A stretch of 9,777 bases of DNA from Deltaproteobacteria bacterium UBA3076 (GTDB lineage: Bacteria > Desulfobacterota > Dissulfuribacteria > Dissulfuribacterales > UBA3076). Location: assembly GCA_002367355.1 (NCBI GenBank), contig DFBQ01000231.1, forward strand, positions 9,359 through 19,135, read 5' to 3'. Shown here piece by piece: positions 1 through 5,806 of the stretch. How positions within the stretch are numbered: the first letter of the stretch is position 1; every line of letters begins with the position of its first letter. Under the pieces are notes generated by a model. The model saw only the letters and a list, made by a program, of their open reading frames with translations. It ran no database searches and was not told the origin of the DNA. The position numbers and the translations under genes were made by a program.

Positions 1-277
1 GTGTTATTTCTAATTAACGTAATATCTTGATTTTGCAAAGCTAAACGCTAATGGCTAACAGCTAATCGCTTAGCTTAGGTTATATAGTATTACCATGCTC
101 ATACAGTCCTCACTCCTCGCAATGAAAGCTCGGAACCAGGTGCTTTCGTTCAGCCCTATTAATTATTCGGTAATTCCACCACGGAGCTTAAATCTGCGGT
201 GAATATGATCTTGTCCAAATATGCACGGCGGGCAACCTAATGGAATCGGCGGCATCCTTCATTCTGTAATTTACACT
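1..277. other. Intergenic region downstream of the permease, no gene seen
   Basis: No frame on either strand gives a convincing protein here. The region follows the TAA stop of the minus-strand permease. It contains a degenerate heptamer tandem repeat (39-73) and a weak 9-bp inverted repeat (121-129 with 142-150, one mismatch, 12-nt loop). The weak repeat has no T-tract on either strand, so I do not call a terminator for the efflux operon within the window. Confidence 0.6.
39..73. repeat. Degenerate 7-bp GCTAA tandem repeat
   Basis: Five consecutive heptamers of the pattern NGCTAAN are visible: agctaaa, cgctaat, ggctaac, agctaat and a diverged cgcttag. The shared core is GCTAA. The same core occurs, in reverse complement (TTAGC), in the repeat block at 7489-7563, so this may be a family of short intergenic repeats in this genome. 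No function can be assigned. Confidence 0.65.
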
Positions 278-1498
278 TTATTCATATTTCAGTGCCTCTA
301 TGGGATTCAGCATCGATGCCTTTCTTGCCGGGTAAAGACCGAATACTATGCCAATCACCAGCGCAAAACAAAAAGATAAAACTATTGATTGTACAGACAC
401 AACTGATGACCATCCGGCAAATATTGACATAACTTCAGATACGGAAATGCCAAGAAGGATACCCAGAATACCTCCGGCAGAGCAAAGTACCAGCGACTCT
501 ATAAGGAACTGAAAAAGGATGTCCCTCGTCCTTGCGCCCACTGCCATCCGGATTCCGATCTCCCTGGTTCGCTCAGTTACCGAGACGAGCATGATATTCA
601 TTATACCGATTCCACCAACAACAAGGGAGACAGAGGCAATACTTGCAAGGACAATTGTCATTGTCTTCATGCTGGATGCAGCGGCATCCTGAATGTCGGC
701 CATGTTCTTGATGATGAAATCATCCTTTTTCCCGCTGTGGATCCGGTGCCGCTCCCGCAAGAGCAAGGTGATTTCTTCCTGGGCCCTTATCATAAGTGCT
801 TCATTTCCAGCCGAAACATTGATCTGCTTCAGCACGCTGTGCTTGCCAAGGAGGCGCTTCCGGGCCGTGGTTAAAGGCACCAGGATTACATCATCCTGAT
901 CAGTGCCCATGGCCGATTGCCCCTTTTCCTCCAGAAGGCCGATCACCTTAAATGGGACCCGTTTTATCCTGATGATCTCCCCGATAGATGGCATTTGTGG
1001 AAATAGATTTTCAGCCACTGTCTTCCCTATCACTGCCACCTTAGTGCTGTACCTTACATCAGCATCTGTAAATGACTTCCCTGAAACAATCGGCCATTGT
1101 CTGATAGTCAGGTAGTCCGGGGAGGTTCCTGTGATGCGGGTGGACCAGTTCAGATTCCCGTAGACCACTTGGGCAGTTGTCCTCACTACCGGAGCGGCCA
1201 GAACTACTGAGGGACATTTTTCTATTATGGCGGACACGTCTTCCGGCACCAGGGTGTTTATGCTCCCCCATCCACCCCTGATTCCTCCCCTGGTCAGGCT
1301 GCCGGACTGGACAAGGAGCATGTTGGTGCCGAGGCTGGCGATCTTGTCCTTGATGCTCTCTCTTGCCCCTTGGCCTATTCCGATCATGGTGATCACCGCG
1401 CTTACCCCGATGATAATGCCAAGCATGGTCAATAATGAACGGATCTTATTCCTTAATAGGGCGCGGCAGGAGATCCTGAGCCCAACAGTGACCTTCAC
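278..1498 (-). CDS. MacB-type ABC transporter permease
   Basis: This is the inner-membrane permease of a MacAB-TolC-like tripartite exporter, 406 residues. The layout is typical: TM1 at about 21-43 after the RNKIRSLLTMLGIIIG motif, a large periplasmic MacB core domain at about 45-275, then three TM segments near 280-305, 331-352 and 370-390. The signature GIGIMNIMLVSVTERTREIG (296-315) and the C-terminal GLYPARKASMLNPIEALKYE (387-406) are hallmarks of the FtsX/MacB permease family. Canonical MacB is a single fused ATPase-permease of about 650 residues; here the ATPase is a separate gene upstream. The GTG start overlaps the ATPase stop in a GTGA junction, with a GGGGG run just upstream as a possible ribosome site, implying coupled translation. 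The subunit should work as a homodimer with the ATPase, coupling ATP hydrolysis to periplasmic movements that push substrate through the adaptor and TolC. The substrate is unknown: macrolide, peptide, lipid and siderophore exporters all share this architecture. Confidence 0.93.
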   Translation of the reverse strand: MKVTVGLRISCRALLRNKIRSLLTMLGIIIGVSAVITMIGIGQGARESIKDKIASLGTNMLLVQSGSLTRGGIRGGWGSINTLVPEDVSAIIEKCPSVVLAAPVVRTTAQVVYGNLNWSTRITGTSPDYLTIRQWPIVSGKSFTDADVRYSTKVAVIGKTVAENLFPQMPSIGEIIRIKRVPFKVIGLLEEKGQSAMGTDQDDVILVPLTTARKRLLGKHSVLKQINVSAGNEALMIRAQEEITLLLRERHRIHSGKKDDFIIKNMADIQDAAASSMKTMTIVLASIASVSLVVGGIGIMNIMLVSVTERTREIGIRMAVGARTRDILFQFLIESLVLCSAGGILGILLGISVSEVMSIFAGWSSVVSVQSIVLSFCFALVIGIVFGLYPARKASMLNPIEALKYE

Positions 1499-2196
1499 AG
1501 AACCCCCGTACTATCTTTAATAATCACTCCGTCCTTTAACCAGACCTGCCTCCTTGCAAAACAGGCAATGTCTTGGTCATGGGTAACGAAAATAACAGTC
1601 TTTTTTAGTTTTACGTTCAGGTCCTGAAAGATCTCTATTATCTCGCGGCCGGTCTTGCTGTCAAGGTTGCCGGTAGGCTCGTCTGCCAGGACGATGGAAG
1701 GATTGTTTACCAAGGCCCTTGCTATGGCCACCCTCTGCTGCTCTCCTCCGGAGAGCTGGCCTGGATAGTGTCTTTCCCTCTCTACCAGGCCAACGGCCCT
1801 CAATGCCTCCCTTGCAAGCATTTCCCTCTCTTTTGCCAGTATCCCATCTTTGTAATATAGTGGTAACTCAGCGTTTTCCAGTGCGGTTGTCCTGGGCAGG
1901 AGATTGAATCCCTGGAACACAAAACCTATCTTTTCATTTCGGATCCTTGCCATTTCATCTCTGGACAAACGCGCCACATCCACGCCTTCCAGCATATAAA
2001 CCCCCGCCGTGGGCCTATCAAGGCACCCCAGTATATTCATGAGTGTGGATTTGCCCGAACCTGAAGCGCCCAGTATGGCAGTGAACTCACCTCTGGAGAT
2101 TTCAAAAGATACACCTTGGACTGCAGCAACCTCAATGCCGTCAAGAAAGTAGGTTTTATAAAGGTCCATTACAGCAATCTGTCTACTCTCCGCCAT
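1495..2196 (-). CDS. MacB/LolD-type ABC transporter ATP-binding protein
   Basis: This is the cytoplasmic ATPase that powers the neighbouring permease, 233 residues, the usual length for stand-alone LolD/MacB-like nucleotide-binding subunits. All catalytic motifs are intact: Walker [10 protein letters not shown] (43-51), Q-loop Gln95, signature [15 protein letters not shown] (148-162), Walker B IVLADE (168-173) with catalytic Glu173, D-loop GNLD, and the switch His206 in FVTHD. The phrase [11 protein letters not shown] just after Walker A and ADEPTGNLD are typical of the MacB/LolD/FtsE branch rather than of importers. The start ATG directly abuts the adaptor stop (TAAATG), with GAGGA upstream in the adaptor coding sequence as ribosome site. 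The stop overlaps the permease GTG. Gene order adaptor-ATPase-permease and the zero-gap spacing make it one functional unit with both neighbours. Confidence 0.95.
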   Translation of the reverse strand: MAESRQIAVMDLYKTYFLDGIEVAAVQGVSFEISRGEFTAILGASGSGKSTLMNILGCLDRPTAGVYMLEGVDVARLSRDEMARIRNEKIGFVFQGFNLLPRTTALENAELPLYYKDGILAKEREMLAREALRAVGLVERERHYPGQLSGGEQQRVAIARALVNNPSIVLADEPTGNLDSKTGREIIEIFQDLNVKLKKTVIFVTHDQDIACFARRQVWLKDGVIIKDSTGVL

Positions 2197-3546
2197 TTAT
2201 GGATGAAATCCTCTAAAAGCCCCGGATCTAGACGCAGATCTGTCCTTTTTTGAAATAATCGGTTTGCCATCTCTGTCCAGGGCCTGTATTATAAATTTTT
2301 CGCCAACTTTTATAGCCCCCTGAACAAGCTCTGTATACTCACCATCCGTCATCCCTGTCCTTATCGGAACAGGCTCCGGATTTCCCTCTCTATCCATTCG
2401 CCATACAAGTCTTGAACCTCCGGCCATGCAACCCCTTCCCGCCTTTTTGCCTATTTTGATATTGCCTGGCGGGATAAATCTCAAGGCCACATTGGGTATC
2501 TTAATGACATCACTCCTGTGCTCCACCGTTACAGTGACGTTGGACGTCATCCCCGGCTTCAGCTTCAGATCCCTGTTTTCCACGTCTATAACCACATCGT
2601 AGGTAACCACATTCTGTACTATAACCGGTGATATTCTGACCTGTTTCACTATTCCCTTAAAGATTGTGTAAGGAAAGGCATCAACAGTAAATAATGCCTT
2701 TTGTCCCTCCTTGATGCATCCTATGTCTGCCTCGTCAATACTGGCATTGACCTGCATCTTTGTCAGGTCTTCTGCTATCTTGAAAAGGACCGGGGTCTGC
2801 ATTCTGGCAGTCAGTGTCTGCCCCTCATCCACCTCTCTTGACACGACTATCCCATTCACAGGTGATCTGATGATGGTGTAATCCAGATTGGCTCTGGCCC
2901 TGTTCAGGGCTGCTTCCGCACTCCTTACCTGGGATGTGGCTGCCTGGTAATCGGCCCGCTTGGAAGCCACATTTGCCTTCTGGGCATTGAGCTCGGCTGC
3001 AGCGCTCTCCACCTGGGCAAGCGCTTGTTTGTAGTCTGACTCTCTTTGATCTCTTTCGCTTGCAGATACAAGCTCTGTCTTAAAGAGATCGACATATCTC
3101 TTATACTCTCTCTGGGCATACAAAAGGCCGGCTTTTCCCTTTTTCAGATCGGCCTCAGCGCTTGTGACCCTTGATTCGGCCAGGCTGATATTTTCCAGGG
3201 CGCTTTTCAGGTTCGCCTGTGCACTCTCCAGCCTTGCCTCAGCTTCTTCTAAATCTCTCTCAGACAGTTCAGGATCTATCTTGGCGACTATGTCTCCCTT
3301 CTTGACGACGGAATTGAAGTCGGCAAAGAGCCTCCACACCTTGCCTGAAACCTGAGCCCCCACATTCACAATGGTTACAGGATTTACAGTTCCGGTTGCA
3401 GATATGGTCCGCACAATATCTCCTTTTACAACTTCCTTTGTCTTAAAAGTAAATCTTTCCTGAGAGCTGATATGGAAATAGATACCAAAACATACTGCTA
3501 TAATGAGGAAAAGCAGGATACAGATAATAACGGTTTTTTTTATCAA
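2197..3546 (-). CDS. MacA-type periplasmic adaptor (membrane fusion protein)
   Basis: This 449-residue HlyD/MacA-family adaptor bridges the inner-membrane permease and the TolC-type channel. Residues 5-24 form an N-terminal TM anchor. The barrel-sandwich (lipoyl-like) halves lie at about 55-92 (TGTVNPVTIVNVGAQVSG) and 224-260 (TIIRSPVNGIVVSREVDEGQ). Between them is a long Ala/Glu/Lys/Arg-rich heptad region (about 94-222) forming the alpha-hairpin that docks on TolC. A beta-barrel domain follows (about 261-345, with LKPGMTSNVTVTVE), then a membrane-proximal domain (PNVALRFIPP onward). The hairpin looks long for MacA, roughly 60 residues per arm. The start is TTG at 3546, overlapping the TolC-gene stop in a TTGA junction, with AGGA about 7 nt upstream; no ATG gives a comparable N-terminus. 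An 8-A run follows the start codon closely. The last 15 residues (KKDRSASRSGAFRGFHP region) are basic and probably disordered. Confidence 0.93.
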   Translation of the reverse strand: MIKKTVIICILLFLIIAVCFGIYFHISSQERFTFKTKEVVKGDIVRTISATGTVNPVTIVNVGAQVSGKVWRLFADFNSVVKKGDIVAKIDPELSERDLEEAEARLESAQANLKSALENISLAESRVTSAEADLKKGKAGLLYAQREYKRYVDLFKTELVSASERDQRESDYKQALAQVESAAAELNAQKANVASKRADYQAATSQVRSAEAALNRARANLDYTIIRSPVNGIVVSREVDEGQTLTARMQTPVLFKIAEDLTKMQVNASIDEADIGCIKEGQKALFTVDAFPYTIFKGIVKQVRISPVIVQNVVTYDVVIDVENRDLKLKPGMTSNVTVTVEHRSDVIKIPNVALRFIPPGNIKIGKKAGRGCMAGGSRLVWRMDREGNPEPVPIRTGMTDGEYTELVQGAIKVGEKFIIQALDRDGKPIISKKDRSASRSGAFRGFHP

Positions 3547-4880
3547 TTCTCAGTCCTCAGTTCAAGATTCGAGATACTGAATGGTATTGTTCCGGCAGCC
3601 CTTTCAATCAATGCACCTGCAATTTTGTGGTCACATAAGGCCTGTATCCGGTTAGTCTCGGCATCAAGCAAGAGCACCCTGGCATCAGTCAGATCAATAA
3701 TAGTCGCAAGCCCCACCTCATATCTGCCCTCAGCCAGCCTCAGGTTCTCTTTTGCCTGCTCCACGGCAATCTCTGTGGCAGAGAGCATCTCCTCCGCCTC
3801 TCTCAATGATAAGAGCGCCTGCTCAACCTCCTTCCTGATCTGAAGCTTCAATCCCCCAATCCGGGCCTTAGCGCCTCTCCAATTATCACGTGCTTCACTT
3901 AACTTATATGAAGTGTCAAGACCACTGAATATTGGAAGATCCAGGGTTACACCTGCTTTCCATTCCCTGTCCAGCGGAGTTGATTCGCCTTCCCAATTGT
4001 AATAGAATCTGGCAGTAAGTTTTGGAAGATGCTCTTGTCGGCATAGATCTATCTTATGACTCATGGCCTTTAACCCGGCATCAAGCTCCAAAAGCTCCGG
4101 CCTGTTTATGTAAGCAAGGGAAAGTATCTCATCTATCTGATAATCTGATGTTTTAAATTCCAGATCATCCTTTATCTGATAGGATACCGGCTCGCCAAGT
4201 CCCATGGCATTGTCCAGCCTGACCTTGGAAAGCCTGACCCCGTTCTCTGCCTTAATAAGATCCACCTTTGCATTGGAGACATCCACCTCTGCTCTGGCAA
4301 CATCTATCTTAGGTCTGGTACCTGCTTCATAGAATCCCCTGGCCTGCTTCAAGTGAAGCTCTGCTGAGGCGAATGCCTCTTGATTGACTTTCTCAAGTCT
4401 CAATGCCTTGAGATGACTGTAGTACTCCTCTTCCAGTTTAAATACTATATCTTGACCTGTAGTATTCAATACGTATGATATCGCCCTTGCCTCCTCCTTA
4501 CTCATTCTCCACAAGGAAAGGGACCGGCCAAAGTCAAATATGTTCTGAGAAAGAGAAAAGCCAATGATGTAATTATCTCTGGAATCGGATAAAGCGTTTG
4601 AATGGCCTTGATTCACTTCTGACCTGGAATAACCGGAAGAAAAATCAAGAAAGGGGAGAAAGCTGGAAAAAGACTGCCCTACTCTGGATTTGCCCGCTTT
4701 TACCTCTGCCCGCTTTGATCTGATGTCAGGATGCCCTTCAACTGCGATTTCTATACAGTCCTCCAAAGACAGTATCTTCCCTTTTATATCATCTACGTCT
4801 TCTTCCTGTTGAGCCAAGGCTATACTGAATATAGAGGTAAACAGAATGAGATGTGCGGTGATAATAAGTCTTATAGCCAT
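3543..4880 (-). CDS. TolC-family outer-membrane efflux channel protein
   Basis: This 445-residue protein is the outer-membrane factor of the tripartite exporter. It has a Sec signal peptide (residues 1-23, cleavage after IALA) and no lipobox. Two outer-membrane-efflux repeats follow. The first starts at LSLEDCIEIAVEGHPDI (38-54) and continues with GFYEAGTRPKIDVARAEVDV, a typical periplasmic helix segment. The second contains the GRYEVGLATIIDLTDARVLL stretch near the C-terminus, which is a TolC-family hallmark. Three subunits should form a beta-barrel plus alpha-helical tunnel. The gene overlaps the adaptor start by 4 bp, so adaptor and channel are likely made together. No strong Shine-Dalgarno is visible upstream of the ATG at 4880, but no alternative start preserves the signal peptide. 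It lies 69 bp downstream of a small exported protein gene on the same strand. Confidence 0.92.
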   Translation of the reverse strand: MAIRLIITAHLILFTSIFSIALAQQEEDVDDIKGKILSLEDCIEIAVEGHPDIRSKRAEVKAGKSRVGQSFSSFLPFLDFSSGYSRSEVNQGHSNALSDSRDNYIIGFSLSQNIFDFGRSLSLWRMSKEEARAISYVLNTTGQDIVFKLEEEYYSHLKALRLEKVNQEAFASAELHLKQARGFYEAGTRPKIDVARAEVDVSNAKVDLIKAENGVRLSKVRLDNAMGLGEPVSYQIKDDLEFKTSDYQIDEILSLAYINRPELLELDAGLKAMSHKIDLCRQEHLPKLTARFYYNWEGESTPLDREWKAGVTLDLPIFSGLDTSYKLSEARDNWRGAKARIGGLKLQIRKEVEQALLSLREAEEMLSATEIAVEQAKENLRLAEGRYEVGLATIIDLTDARVLLLDAETNRIQALCDHKIAGALIERAAGTIPFSISNLELRTEN

Positions 4881-4949
4881 GTAATGAGTGCCAAACTTTA
4901 TGCCTTTTCCAAAAAACCGGGGGGGAATGCAAACTGAAGGATGCCGGCA

Positions 4950-5267
4950 TTATTCCGTAATTTCCGAACTCGGCACCTTTGCAATGTGGCCGGGACCTGC
5001 GTCAAAAATGACTGCGTACTCAACTTCCGGCTTTTTGAAGCTAAACTCGCTATTCTCATTCATATACCCTGCCAGGATGATCTTTCCGTCGGCATCAACT
5101 ACCTGAATCCTCATGCCTGCAGCAGAGTCTCCGTCTGAGAATCCACCTTCGCACACGATGGTTCCGTTCCCTTGATCCGTGCAAGAGCAGAGCGGAGTAT
5201 GTGAAAAAGCCCGAGAGGACAAACAAATAGACAATAACAAACAGCCAAAAAATACAATTTTTCTCAT
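4950..5267 (-). CDS. Small exported NikL-like beta-domain protein, putative metal binder
   Basis: This 105-residue protein has a cleavable signal peptide (MRKIVFFGCLLLSICLSS, cleavage most likely after AFS, residue 22), leaving a mature chain that begins with His23. Visible features are a Cys cluster (C27, C29, C39 in CSCTDQGNGTIVCEGGFSDG), a central VVDADGKIILAG strand pair, and FDAGPGHIAKV with His94. The pattern GGFSDG...AG...V.DADGK...FDAGPGH resembles, from memory, the periplasmic domain of NikL-type components of nickel/cobalt ECF transporters, but without their C-terminal membrane segment. That assignment is inference. The start ATG has AGGAGA 7 nt upstream. A terminator lies upstream, so the gene probably opens a new transcription unit that may include the efflux genes. 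A periplasmic metal-carrier or sensor role is plausible; the partner is unknown. Confidence 0.8.
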   Translation of the reverse strand: MRKIVFFGCLLLSICLSSRAFSHTPLCSCTDQGNGTIVCEGGFSDGDSAAGMRIQVVDADGKIILAGYMNENSEFSFKKPEVEYAVIFDAGPGHIAKVPSSEITE

Positions 5268-5288
5268 AATTTCATCTCCTGATGCCTA

Positions 5289-5303
5289 CCTCGAAATTTG
5301 AGG
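5289..5303. promoter_or_regulatory. Candidate operator palindrome upstream of the small exported protein
   Basis: A 15-bp near-perfect palindrome, CCTCGAAATTTGAGG, lies 22 to 36 bp upstream of the ATG at 5267. Six of seven base pairs match around a central A. It sits between the terminator of the uptake block and the start of the next unit, where an operator would be expected. I cannot link it to a known regulator family. Confidence 0.25.
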
Positions 5304-5333
5304 CAACGTCGCAGATTAGGTGTTTTAAGCAGA

Positions 5334-5339
5334 ATTATA
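5334..5339 (-). promoter_or_regulatory. Possible -10 element (TATAAT) for the small-protein/efflux unit
   Basis: The minus strand reads TATAAT here, a perfect sigma-70 -10 hexamer about 65 bp upstream of the ATG at 5267. No convincing -35 hexamer is found 17 bp upstream, where the terminator stem lies. It may be chance in an AT-rich spot. A promoter is needed in this gap because a terminator precedes it. Confidence 0.2.
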
Positions 5340-5342
5340 GAA

Positions 5343-5379
5343 TGAAAAAGGGGTTGGAGGCCTGTGCCTCCAACCCCTT
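5343..5379 (-). terminator. Rho-independent terminator after the TonB receptor gene
   Basis: A perfect 14-bp stem (5348-5361 with 5366-5379, AAGGGGTTGGAGGC pairing with GCCTCCAACCCCTT) encloses a 4-nt loop. On the minus strand it is followed at once by a TTTTT tract. It lies 35 bp past the final stop of the receptor gene. It should end the DUF4198/TonB transcript and separate it from the small-protein/efflux unit. Confidence 0.9.
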
Positions 5380-5413
5380 CCCATGTATGTGTTAACTGAA
5401 TACCTGCATGAAG

Positions 5414-5791
5414 CTAAAAGTAAACATCCAGTTTAGCTGTAAAGGTCCTCCCTGTGCGGAAATTTCCTTCATCACCTTTATCAGAGTCAAAGATATTGTC
5501 CGCCTCAAAGGACAACTTTGCCTTGTCAGAAAGATATTTGAATATCTTGGCATCTACAACTGTATGCTCATCGATCTGGTCGGTGTTATCCGAGTTTTTG
5601 TACTGCTTACCGATATACGAGATAGTGGCACTTGCACCAAGACCGTATCTTTTCAGTTCATACGCAGGCGAAAAGCTGAAAAAGTGTTTAGGAGTGTAAG
5701 TCAGCTCTTTGCCGGTCTCTTTATTTTCAGAATCAGTATAAGTGTAAGACAGAGAAGCAGAGAACTCTTCGAACAGATACGTTCTGCACAT
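5414..5791 (-). CDS. C-terminal barrel part of the TonB-dependent receptor (after an in-frame amber)
   Basis: These 125 codons lie in the same frame as the receptor gene upstream and are separated from it only by one TAG and four sense codons (GIEF). They encode the last strands of an outer-membrane beta-barrel: alternating aromatic and polar strands such as FSASLSYTYTD, LTYTPKHFFSFSPAYE and RTFTAKLDVYF. LTYTPKHFFS is the usual near-terminal TonB-receptor motif, and the terminal Phe fits the BAM recognition signal. The ATG at 5791 is an internal Met with no good ribosome site (only AGGGC some 13 nt upstream), so I regard this as the tail of one 684-codon gene rather than an independent gene. 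A barrel fragment without its plug and earlier strands has no known function. Confidence 0.75.
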   Translation of the reverse strand: MCRTYLFEEFSASLSYTYTDSENKETGKELTYTPKHFFSFSPAYELKRYGLGASATISYIGKQYKNSDNTDQIDEHTVVDAKIFKYLSDKAKLSFEADNIFDSDKGDEGNFRTGRTFTAKLDVYF

Positions 5792-5803
5792 GAATTCAAT
5801 GCC

Positions 5804-5806
5804 CTA
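5804..5806 (-). other. In-frame amber codon interrupting the TonB receptor gene
   Basis: The minus strand reads GAG GCA TGG ACA TAG GGC ATT GAA TTC ATG, so a TAG stands at codon 555 of an otherwise open 684-codon frame. The surrounding residues NVEEAWT-stop-GIEF match the receptor motif N-x-x-x-A-x-x-x-G-(V/I/L)-E, in which a residue such as Tyr occupies this place. TAG is one base from both Tyr codons. Confidence 0.85.

Noticed and set aside
87..104. GTAT-N10-ATAC inverted repeat as a NikR operator
   Set aside because: The spacing is too short for the known NikR site (GTATGA-N16-TCATAC), and it lies downstream of the efflux operon rather than before a promoter.
202..213. 12-bp match aatatgatcttg shared with 9694-9705
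   Set aside because: One 12-mer match is expected by chance in a window of this size, and the flanks do not match.
4941..4950. Perfect palindrome ATGCCGGCAT at the small-protein stop
   Set aside because: Ten bases with no loop cannot form a terminator hairpin, and there is no following T-tract.
5414..5803. Amber codon read as pyrrolysine
   Set aside because: The same TAG codon ends both DUF4198 genes and the receptor itself, no PYLIS or pyl genes are in view, and the position suits Tyr. Kept only as a remote option in the amber finding.
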